Below, piece by piece: positions 9,212-16,685 of a stretch of 64,000 bases of DNA (positions are counted from its first letter, which is position 1; each line of letters opens with the position of its first letter). The notes beneath the pieces are model-generated. The model did no database searches and had not been told where the DNA came from. It worked only from the letters and a program-made list of their open reading frames with translations. The translations under genes and the position numbers were made by a program. Origin of the DNA: Candidatus Poribacteria bacterium. GTDB lineage: Bacteria > Poribacteria > WGA-4E > WGA-3G. The stretch spans positions 62,001 to 126,000 of the forward strand of contig JAJDTM010000022.1 of assembly GCA_022827185.1 (NCBI GenBank), read 5' to 3'.

Positions 9212-9303
9212 GGAGAGATGCAGGAGTTGGTTGAACTGGCATGATTGGAAATCATGTGTGCTGTTTTGCAGTACCGTGGGTTCGAATCCCACTCTCTCCG
9301 CCA
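9212..9303 (+). tRNA. tRNA-Ser (GGA)
   Basis: The acceptor GGAGAGA pairs with TCTCTCC. The anticodon loop TTGGAAA gives GGA, reading UCC/UCU. A long variable arm is present and CCA is encoded. It completes the set of four serine isoacceptors in this cluster. Confidence 0.93.
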
Positions 9304-9325
9304 GTTTTTTTAATTGCTAACGCCT

Positions 9326-9596
9326 TGACTATGCTAGGTGGGGAGGTAGCGGTGCCCTGCATCTGCAATCCGCTAAAGCAGAACTGAATCCCCAGTATGA
9401 GGCATGTTTCTGTGGGGTCTGTCCCACGTACGTAGTGTTGAGAGTTGGGTCTTGAGCAACGAGTGCTTGTTGAACCCCGTCAGGTCCGGAAGGAAGCAGC
9501 GGTAAATAAGTTACGCGTGTGACGCAAGGGTGCCTGACTTGAGCTAACGGCGCGGGCAACGCTTGGAGAAGCCTGTCAACTCTGGGTGCATAGTCA
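9326..9596 (+). ncRNA. ffs: Signal recognition particle RNA, large bacterial type
   Basis: The SRP core GTCAGGTCCGGAAGGAAGCA at about 9479-9498 is the conserved 4.5S/domain IV hairpin that binds Ffh. The 5' part, with GCGGTGCCCTGCA and the AATCCGCTAAAGCAG loop, matches the Alu-like domain of large (about 270-nt) SRP RNAs. The ends TGACTATGC (9326-9334) and GCATAGTCA (9588-9596) pair perfectly and define the terminal helix. It directly precedes dnaX, as in Bacillus. Confidence 0.93.
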
Positions 9597-9668
9597 TCTT
9601 TTGGGCATATCAACTGGACTGACTACATCTCATTCCCGAATTCGAGTCATACAAGAAAGGATTGCGCG

Positions 9669-11456
9669 ATGTCTTATGAAGTTCTCGCCCAAAAATGGCG
9701 TCCCCAAAATTTCAGTGATGTTGTTGGGCAGGAACACGTTACCACAACGCTAAAAAACCAGATTCTGTCTGAACGTATCGGACACGCCTATCTTTTCTGG
9801 GGACCCCGTGGTACCGGTAAAACCACCGTCGCCCGTATCCTCGCCAAAGCCGTTAACTGCCCCAACCGCATCCAAGAAACCGAATTTGACACTACCAAGA
9901 CCGCCGAGCCTTGCAATCAATGTGAATTTTGCAACGACATTTCACAAGGCAGATCCCTCGATGTATTTGAGATGGATGCCGCCTCCAACCGCGGTATTGA
10001 TACCATCAGAGACCTCCGAGAAAACGTCAAACTCTCTCCTGCCACCTGCACCTATAAAATCTATATCATAGATGAAGCGCACATGCTCTCAACAGAGGCG
10101 TTCAACGCCTTACTCAAAACCCTTGAAGAGCCGCCACCGCACGTCATGTTCATCATGGCAACGACAGAACATGCCAAAATCCCGAAGACCATCAGTTCTC
10201 GCTGCCAAGACTTCGATTTTCGACACCTCGAAGATGAAAAAATAATTGAACGCTTGCAGCTAATCGCTAAAGCAGAAACAATCTCGGCGAATTTGGATGC
10301 ACTCACACTCATTACCCGTCAATCCGAGGGATGCCTACGGGACGCTGAAAATCTGCTGGAACGCCTCATCTCCTCCGCTGGCAAAGATCTGACAATTGAT
10401 GCTGTCGAGCAAATCATTGGGCTTAGTTCCACTTCGCTGCTCCGAGAACTCGCAGAAGCACTCACCGAAAGAAATCTCGCAAAGAGCCTAAAAACACTGA
10501 ATAACTTAACGAAACAAGGCACAGATCTATCACAATTCCTCGATCAACTGATTGGTTATTTTCGAGACCTGCGACTCTTAGCAATTGATGACAGCTTAAG
10601 TGAATTGATCCAGAGCCCCCAATCAGATGTATCAGAACTCAAGCAGAAGGCTGAGCAGATGTCAGTAAACCGACTATCACGGATCATCAAGATTTTGATG
10701 CATACCGACCGTGATATTAAACAGTATGGTTACCCACAACTGCAGTTAGAAGCCGCACTTATCCAACTTAACTCACTTGAAGAAGGCATCCCACTTCAGG
10801 AAATTGTTGACAAACTCTCCACATTAGAGCAGAAGTTTGACGCTGCAGGGATTTCCGCCCCAGCACAGCAGCAACATCCATCGTCAGATATGAATCTACC
10901 TGACAGGCAAACGACATCACCGCAGCAGTCTTCCCAACCTCAAGATCAACCCGCCTCATTCTCATTTGACTCAGAAGAAGACACAGCAAGCACACAACTC
11001 ATAGCACAGACTGCTACATCCTCCGCTGCTGCTCTGAATGCGTCAAATCCTTCGTCAAGTCCACAAGGATCCCGAAACCTCGCAAACCTTTCTTCATTTT
11101 GGGAGGACATCAAATCACAACTCCCCATGAAACTTAAATACGGTTTGTTAGATGGGTCTGTTCCCTCTGTGAACGGGACAGACACGGTTAAAATCGCATG
11201 TTCACCGACAAATCTCTCAATCGTCACGGAGGCAGACAGGAAAACTATAGCCGACGCGCTAACACAAATCGTAGGAACACCCGTGAAAATTGAGTTGGCT
11301 GCCTTAGATACTGTACCGGAATCAGCATCTTCTCAAGATGCAACCGAAAAAGGAAAACGAAAAACACCAATGATACGAAAATCTGAAGCCCAAGACGACC
11401 CGCAACTCAAAACTGCTCTTGAACTTTTTGATGCTACAGTCTTGGAAACTCAATAA
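9669..11456 (+). CDS. dnaX: DNA polymerase III subunit gamma/tau
   Basis: A 595-residue clamp-loader ATPase of the replisome. The N-terminal 'YEVLAQKWRPQNFSDVVGQ' is diagnostic, with Walker A 'GPRGTGKTT' near 45-53, zinc ligands Cys64 and 'CNQCEFC' (82-88) and Walker B/DExx 'IIDEAHML'. Domain III follows, then a Ser/Gln/Pro-rich linker (about 390-470) and a C-terminal tau-like domain. A weak GAAAGGATTGCGCG precedes the ATG. I saw no obvious A-run plus hairpin that would impose the frameshift some species use to make gamma. It is first in the conserved dnaX-ybaB-recR order. Confidence 0.97.
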   Translation: MSYEVLAQKWRPQNFSDVVGQEHVTTTLKNQILSERIGHAYLFWGPRGTGKTTVARILAKAVNCPNRIQETEFDTTKTAEPCNQCEFCNDISQGRSLDVFEMDAASNRGIDTIRDLRENVKLSPATCTYKIYIIDEAHMLSTEAFNALLKTLEEPPPHVMFIMATTEHAKIPKTISSRCQDFDFRHLEDEKIIERLQLIAKAETISANLDALTLITRQSEGCLRDAENLLERLISSAGKDLTIDAVEQIIGLSSTSLLRELAEALTERNLAKSLKTLNNLTKQGTDLSQFLDQLIGYFRDLRLLAIDDSLSELIQSPQSDVSELKQKAEQMSVNRLSRIIKILMHTDRDIKQYGYPQLQLEAALIQLNSLEEGIPLQEIVDKLSTLEQKFDAAGISAPAQQQHPSSDMNLPDRQTTSPQQSSQPQDQPASFSFDSEEDTASTQLIAQTATSSAAALNASNPSSSPQGSRNLANLSSFWEDIKSQLPMKLKYGLLDGSVPSVNGTDTVKIACSPTNLSIVTEADRKTIADALTQIVGTPVKIELAALDTVPESASSQDATEKGKRKTPMIRKSEAQDDPQLKTALELFDATVLETQ

Positions 11457-11577
11457 TCACTGCTTTCCAAATCGGAAAGCGTATCTATAAGGAAATTTTT
11501 ACCCACCAAGTGCCTTGTAACAAAATAGGAACGTATGTAGACCCCACGAAAAGCCACTTGGGGACAGGACCAAAACT

Positions 11578-11886
11578 ATGAAGATGAATGACCTGATGAA
11601 ACAGGCACAACAAATGCAAAAACGGATGCTTGAAATCCGAGAAGAACTCGCAAACCGAACCGTTGAAGCAACTGTCGGAGGCGGGATGGTAACCGCTGTC
11701 GTTAATGGACAACAAGAAGTTATCTCACTCCGAATTACGCCAGAAGTCGTTGACCCAGAAGATACTGAAATGCTTGAAGACTTAGTTGTAGCAGCAGTCA
11801 ATGAGGCATTGCAACAATCACAAGAATTGATGTCCGCAGAAATGAGCAAATTGACTGGCGGTATTAAAATTCCGGGACTCCCGTAA
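11578..11886 (+). CDS. YbaB/EbfC-family nucleoid-associated protein
   Basis: A 102-residue DNA-binding protein of the YbaB/EbfC family. These are homodimers that bind duplex DNA as 'tweezers' and are nearly always encoded between dnaX and recR. Length and motifs are standard: an N-terminal helix 'MNDLMKQAQQMQKRM', the glycine turn 'GGGMVTAVVNGQQEV' and a C-terminal helix with 'LPG' near the end. The codon before MNDL could also start translation (ATGAAG ATGAAT). Confidence 0.93.
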   Translation: MKMNDLMKQAQQMQKRMLEIREELANRTVEATVGGGMVTAVVNGQQEVISLRITPEVVDPEDTEMLEDLVVAAVNEALQQSQELMSAEMSKLTGGIKIPGLP

Positions 11887-11958
11887 CCCAAGGATAGCAA
11901 GAACACATAACGTTACGTCCGCTGTCCACGCTGCTACGGGAATTAGCAGAAAAAATCT

Positions 11959-12573
11959 ATGCAAGAATACCCGAAACCGCTTGCGAAACTCATCACTGAA
12001 CTCCAAAAGCTACCGACAATCGGCCAGAAAACAGCACAACGTTTAGCTTTTTTTATGCTAAAGTTACCTGACACTGAAACTGCCCAAATTGCGGAAGCCA
12101 TTGCGGAGGTAAAACAACAACTCTCTTACTGCGACGTGTGCGGTACTATTACCGATACTAACCCGTGCTATATCTGTACCAATCCACGCCGCGACCAACG
12201 AATAATTTGTGTCGTCGAAGAGTCGGACGATCTTTGGGCAATTGAGAGGACTAATGGCTATACCGGGCTCTATCATGTACTCGGCGGCGTTCTGTCACCA
12301 TTAGATGGAACAGGTCCCGATGAACTCGGAATTAACACACTCTTTCAGCGAATCCGAGAATCCACTGCAAACGCGCAACCCGTGCAAGAGGTCATCCTCG
12401 CAACGAATTGGACAACAGAAGGGCAAGCAACAGCACTTTATCTGATACAACACTTGGAAATGTTTGAAATTACAGTCACCCGAATTGCTCACGGTATCCC
12501 AGTTGGAGGGGATCTAGAGTACATTGACGAGGTGACCCTTGCAAAAGCACTTGAAGGCAGGCGGAAAGCTTAA
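11959..12573 (+). CDS. recR: Recombination protein RecR
   Basis: A 204-residue recombination mediator acting with RecF/RecO in single-strand gap repair. Helix-hairpin-helix 'LPTIGQKTAQRLAF' is followed by a four-cysteine zinc finger (Cys58, 61, 70, 73) and a Toprim domain starting 'ICVVEESDDLWAIE' and ending with 'GIPVGGDLEYIDEVTL'. The stop codon is immediately followed by the ATG of the next gene, implying translational coupling. Confidence 0.96.
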   Translation: MQEYPKPLAKLITELQKLPTIGQKTAQRLAFFMLKLPDTETAQIAEAIAEVKQQLSYCDVCGTITDTNPCYICTNPRRDQRIICVVEESDDLWAIERTNGYTGLYHVLGGVLSPLDGTGPDELGINTLFQRIRESTANAQPVQEVILATNWTTEGQATALYLIQHLEMFEITVTRIAHGIPVGGDLEYIDEVTLAKALEGRRKA

Positions 12574-13566
12574 ATGAGAACGCAGAGGCTTATACCACTT
12601 TTAGTTATCCTGTTTTGCGGGGCGTTTAGCATCGCGTGTGAGAAGGCAGATTCAGAAAACCGAAACATCGAACCAAGAAACACTGCCGACCTCAACACCA
12701 GCATAGCCCGTCAGGCGAATGTAATCTTTGATGCACAACGTGCGTTTACAATGTTAGAAAAACAGTGCGAATTCGGTCCGAGACCGCCAGGGTCAAAGGC
12801 ACACAGCGAAACACAAGATTACCTATTTAAAGAACTTCAGAAATACGCAAACAGTGTCGTCCTTCAACCGCATACGTACAAGGCAGAAACCGAAACACTG
12901 CACCTGAATAATATCTTGGCAGAGTTCGGACCGGAGTCCCCACCCGTTACTGGAAAGGGACAGAACGGAGAAACAATTCTACTCGCGGCACATTGGGATA
13001 CACGCCCATTCGCAGACCACGATCCAAAACCAGAAAATCGGGATAAACCGATCCTCGGTGCCAACGATGGTGCTTCCGGCGTTGCTGTCCTTCTTGAAAT
13101 TGCCAGAGTATTAAAGGAGCAGCCACCACCACGGCGAGTTGTTATTGTCCTTTTCGATGGTGAAGATTACGGCAGATCTATCGACGATATGTTTATCGGT
13201 TCCCGATTTTTTGCCCGGAACCTCGGAAAATGGAAGCCAGACTACGGAATCCTATTAGACATGGTCGGCGACAAAGATTTGGCACTACCAATAGAACGAT
13301 ATTCTTGGGAGGCAAACCCTGCATTTACTGAGGCGATATGGAATCGAGCGATAACACTCGGTTTAGCACCTTTTCAACAACGCTTGGGTCCGAAAATTAT
13401 GGATGATCACGTCCCATTAATCAAAGTCGGAATCCCGATGGTTAATATAATCGACTTCACTTATCCATATTGGCACACAATTGAAGATACCGTTGACAAA
13501 TGTAGTCCTAAGAGTTTAGAGGTTGTCGCTACACTCGTTATCAGCATTGTTTACGACGGACTATAG
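12574..13566 (+). CDS. M28-family lipoprotein, glutaminyl-peptide cyclotransferase-like
   Basis: A 330-residue predicted lipoprotein (hydrophobic leader ending SIAC) with an M28/QPCT zinc hydrolase fold. Metal ligands and catalytic acids are visible in 'AHWDTRPFADHDP', 'GANDGASGVAVLLE' and 'LFDGEDYG', with a final His in 'YPYWHTIEDT'. The exact phrasing resembles secreted glutaminyl cyclases, which form pyroglutamate at protein N-termini, more than M28 aminopeptidases. This is a family-level inference. It starts on the base after the recR stop codon, so it is expressed with the recombination genes although unrelated in function. Confidence 0.85.
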   Translation: MRTQRLIPLLVILFCGAFSIACEKADSENRNIEPRNTADLNTSIARQANVIFDAQRAFTMLEKQCEFGPRPPGSKAHSETQDYLFKELQKYANSVVLQPHTYKAETETLHLNNILAEFGPESPPVTGKGQNGETILLAAHWDTRPFADHDPKPENRDKPILGANDGASGVAVLLEIARVLKEQPPPRRVVIVLFDGEDYGRSIDDMFIGSRFFARNLGKWKPDYGILLDMVGDKDLALPIERYSWEANPAFTEAIWNRAITLGLAPFQQRLGPKIMDDHVPLIKVGIPMVNIIDFTYPYWHTIEDTVDKCSPKSLEVVATLVISIVYDGL

Positions 13567-13631
13567 AATAGTTATCAGTGTGCTTCGCAGTGAGAATTCG
13601 GTTTTTCTGCGAAAAACCTTCAACTAAAAAA

Positions 13632-15509
13632 ATGAATACCTACCAAAAACATTATGACATCATTGTTGTCGGTGCGGGGCACGCAGGTTGCGAAGCCGCA
13701 CTCGCCGCTGCGCGAATAGGCTGCGAAACCCTTAGCGTCACCATTAATCTGGACACGATCGCCAAGATGTCTTGCAACCCTGCTATCGGTGGACTCGCCA
13801 AGGGGCATCTCGTGAAAGAGATAGACGCGCTCGGCGGCGAAATGGCAAAAAATATTGACAAAACCGGGATCCAATTTCGACGCTTGAATACCAAAAAGGG
13901 ACCTGCGGTACGTTCCAGCCGCGCACAAGCCGATAAAAAGGCATACCAAGATGAAATGAAACGCGTCTTGGAGGCACAACAAAAACTTGATATCAAACAG
14001 GTGTTGGTTGAAGAACTCCTCGTAGAAAATGGAAAATGTATCGGAATTCTGAGTCAGACACAAACCGCCTATTTCGCGGATGCCGTAATTCTGACAACGG
14101 GGACTTTCTTGAAAGGCATTATCCATATCGGTGATGTCTCATACAGCGCGGGGAGAGCAGGTGAATCTTCTGCTGAGAAACTCTCAGACAGTTTTTTGAG
14201 CCTTGGGTTCGAGATCGGCAGACTTAAAACCGGCACACCCCCACGCGTCAATGCCCATACAATTGACTTCAACCAGATGGAAATCCAGCCCGGTGATGAA
14301 AATCCGCTGCCTTTCTCATTTTCAACCGAACAGATCACACAGCCCCAACTCCCATGTTATCTAACTTACACAAATGAAAAAACACACGATGTCATTCGCG
14401 AGAACCTTCACCGGTCAGCAATGTATAGCGGTCGCATCGTCGGCATCGGTCCCCGTTATTGCCCATCAATTGAGGATAAGGTCGTCCGCTTTTCAGAAAA
14501 AACAGAACATCAAGTCTTCGTAGAACCAGAGGGACGAGACACCGACGAAATTTACTTGAACGGCATCTCCGCGAGTCTCCCTGAAGATGTACAGGTAGAG
14601 ATGGTGCATAGCATCAAAGGGTTAGAGAACGCTGAGATCATGCGCTTCGGATACGCCGTAGAATACGATTTCGCACCAGCAACGCAATTACAATCAACAC
14701 TTGAAACAAAACAGGTCCCCGGACTCTATTTCGCTGGACAACTCAACGGCACTACTGGGTATGAGGAAGCCGCTGCGCAAGGGCTTATCGCTGGCATCAA
14801 CGCCGCCTTAAAGGTTAAAGGCGAACAACCCCTCGTTTTAGATAGGGCACAAGCATACATAGGCGTGCTTATCGACGATCTGGTTACGTTGGACATCCGT
14901 GAACCTTACCGTATGTTCACATCACGCGCTGAATACAGATTAGCATTACGAGAAGACAACGCCGATTTGCGACTCACCGAAATCGGTAGGCAAATCGGGT
15001 TGGTTGATGACGACAGATACCGCCAGTTCCAACAGAAAGCAGTAGACATCCAGACAGAATTGAAACGGTTACAGGAGACAATTCTTAAACCGACCACAGA
15101 AACCGTGGACAATTTGGCAAATATCCTTAAGACGGGCGAACTAAAGCAACCCACATCGTTGGCAGACCTTTTGAAACGCCCAGAACTCTGTTATGAACAC
15201 ATAACACAAATCGCACCGTCTACCGAGATGCTGCCGCCAGCCGTGACAGAACAGGTAGAAATCCAGATTAAATACGACGGATATATCCAACGACAGCAAC
15301 GACAGATTCACCAATTCAAGAAATTGGAAAATTTTCAAATTCCAGACACATTTGACTACGCCAACGTCCACGGACTAAAGACAGAGGCACGAGAAAAACT
15401 CGCAAAGATTCGTCCCGCCTCTATCGGGCAAGCGTCGCGACTGCCGGGTGTTTCGCCAGCCGATATTTCAATCTTGACGGTTATGCTTCATCAACAAAGA
15501 GCACAATAA
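13632..15509 (+). CDS. mnmG: tRNA uridine-5-carboxymethylaminomethyl modification enzyme MnmG (GidA)
   Basis: A 625-residue FAD protein that, with MnmE, installs cmnm5 on U34 of certain tRNAs. The FAD motif 'DIIVVGAGHAGCEAA' is at the N-terminus, with the GidA signatures 'GTFLKGIIHIG' and 'PPRVNAHTIDF', the 'GLYFAGQLNGTTGYEEAAAQG' region and the C-terminal helical domain ending 'LPGVSPADIS'. I use ATG 13632; an upstream GTG (13578) would add 18 unconserved residues. rsmG follows 13 bases later, the usual gidAB order. No mnmE is in the window. Confidence 0.96.
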   Translation: MNTYQKHYDIIVVGAGHAGCEAALAAARIGCETLSVTINLDTIAKMSCNPAIGGLAKGHLVKEIDALGGEMAKNIDKTGIQFRRLNTKKGPAVRSSRAQADKKAYQDEMKRVLEAQQKLDIKQVLVEELLVENGKCIGILSQTQTAYFADAVILTTGTFLKGIIHIGDVSYSAGRAGESSAEKLSDSFLSLGFEIGRLKTGTPPRVNAHTIDFNQMEIQPGDENPLPFSFSTEQITQPQLPCYLTYTNEKTHDVIRENLHRSAMYSGRIVGIGPRYCPSIEDKVVRFSEKTEHQVFVEPEGRDTDEIYLNGISASLPEDVQVEMVHSIKGLENAEIMRFGYAVEYDFAPATQLQSTLETKQVPGLYFAGQLNGTTGYEEAAAQGLIAGINAALKVKGEQPLVLDRAQAYIGVLIDDLVTLDIREPYRMFTSRAEYRLALREDNADLRLTEIGRQIGLVDDDRYRQFQQKAVDIQTELKRLQETILKPTTETVDNLANILKTGELKQPTSLADLLKRPELCYEHITQIAPSTEMLPPAVTEQVEIQIKYDGYIQRQQRQIHQFKKLENFQIPDTFDYANVHGLKTEAREKLAKIRPASIGQASRLPGVSPADISILTVMLHQQRAQ

Positions 15510-15522
15510 CTTGGCAAAGGAC

Positions 15523-16188
15523 ATGCACGTTTTAAAAGAGACATTTGATCAGTATGGATTCCCTTTAACGACACAGCAGGTAGCACAGTTTGACCAATAT
15601 CGCACCGAACTGCTCCGGTGGAATAAACATATCAACCTGACAGCAATTACAAATGAAGATGAGATTATTCATAAGCATTTTCTCGATTCGTTGAGCGTTT
15701 TAGAACATATTTCACTTAAAAGTGGTGATGCCGTGATTGATGTCGGAACAGGTGCCGGGTTCCCTGGAATCGTCCTGAAAATTTACATGCCAGATATTCG
15801 GCTAACGCTTGTTGAAGTATCAAAAAAGAAAAGTAGTTTCCTAAAATTTCTGATCTTACAATTGGACCTTCATCAGGAAGTCAACACCGAAGTACTGACT
15901 GAACGTGCGGAAGTTTGTGCACAAGACCCCGATCGCGTTGGTACCTATGATTGGGTTTTCACTCGCTACGTCGCAAGTATCCAGGACTCAGCAGCGTACT
16001 GCCTACCCTTCCTAAAATCAACAGGCAAGTGGGTAGCTTACAAGTCTGGAGAAGAGATAATAAACAGTGAAATTGACAACAGCACCACACACCTCAGCGC
16101 GCTCGGTGGATGCGTTGAAACTGTCTTTACCAATTCAAAACTCAACCGAGGTTATGTTGTGATGCACCGTGTTAACACAACAGAATAA
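15523..16188 (+). CDS. rsmG: 16S rRNA (guanine-527 N7) methyltransferase RsmG (GidB)
   Basis: A 221-residue SAM methyltransferase acting on the 530 loop of 16S rRNA. Characteristic parts are 'WNKHINLTAIT', 'HFLDSL', the SAM loop 'VIDVGTGAGFPGIVLKI', 'LVEVSKKKSSFL' and 'YVASIQ'. The ATG at 15523 gives the usual N-terminal length; an in-frame TTG at 15511 is also possible. It forms an operon with mnmG. The STAS gene begins 40 bases after its stop. Confidence 0.94.
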   Translation: MHVLKETFDQYGFPLTTQQVAQFDQYRTELLRWNKHINLTAITNEDEIIHKHFLDSLSVLEHISLKSGDAVIDVGTGAGFPGIVLKIYMPDIRLTLVEVSKKKSSFLKFLILQLDLHQEVNTEVLTERAEVCAQDPDRVGTYDWVFTRYVASIQDSAAYCLPFLKSTGKWVAYKSGEEIINSEIDNSTTHLSALGGCVETVFTNSKLNRGYVVMHRVNTTE

Positions 16189-16228
16189 AAGGACAAAAGC
16201 CGAAAAAGAAATACTAAGGACAAGTCTT

Positions 16229-16567
16229 ATGAATTTTGAGACAACAATCGAGACCGGCAATATCTCCACCCTTCATATCGCAGGTAAGATCCTTGGAAAT
16301 GCCACCGATATTTTTCGCAAGGAAATGGAACTGCAACTTCAAACGGGGCGCGATAAATTAGTTGTTGATCTAACGAACGTTTCGTTAATCGACAGCAGCG
16401 CGTTAGGCGCAATTGTAACCACTTTAAAATGCTGTCAGGAATCTGGCGGGAAACTGGTCTTGCTTAACCCGCAGAAAGCAGTTCAAGAAGTTTTGGAGGT
16501 AACGCAGCTCGCAACCGTTATCGAAATTTATGATACGGAGGAGGCTGCGCGCGCCGCTTTCATGTAA
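16229..16567 (+). CDS. STAS-domain anti-sigma factor antagonist
   Basis: A 112-residue single STAS domain (SpoIIAA/RsbV type). The phospho-site region is 'LIDSSALGAIV' (Ser56/Ser57), where an RsbW-like kinase would phosphorylate. AAGGA lies eight bases before ATG 16229; an in-frame ATG at 16169 would overlap rsmG. Proteins of this family bind the anti-sigma kinase when unphosphorylated and so release a sigma factor or other target. The SpoIIE-like phosphatase and RsbW-like kinase nearby make it part of one switch. Confidence 0.9.
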   Translation: MNFETTIETGNISTLHIAGKILGNATDIFRKEMELQLQTGRDKLVVDLTNVSLIDSSALGAIVTTLKCCQESGGKLVLLNPQKAVQEVLEVTQLATVIEIYDTEEAARAAFM

Positions 16568-16582
16568 GAGAAAAACCATAGA

Positions 16583-16681
16583 GAGTTAACGGTTATAGGT
16601 TATAAGTTAACAGTTAACTTCTTGTGGCAGGTAGTTTTGTTGTGGTATTCACAGCATCGTAGTTTATAACTTATAACTTTA
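16583..16681. repeat. Intergenic A+T-rich inverted repeat
   Basis: The 5' side GGTTATAGGTTATAAG is mirrored by TTTATAACTTATAACTTTAG on the 3' side, with a 60-70 base spacer. A similar element is found at 21869-22020, so the signalling genes sit between related hairpin repeats. Confidence 0.45.
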
Positions 16682-16685
16682 GCAC

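Noticed and set aside
9329-9613. Open frame of 94 codons on the minus strand across the SRP RNA
   Set aside because: It lies antisense to a clear SRP RNA with conserved core and terminal helix; no ribosome site or protein-like pattern.
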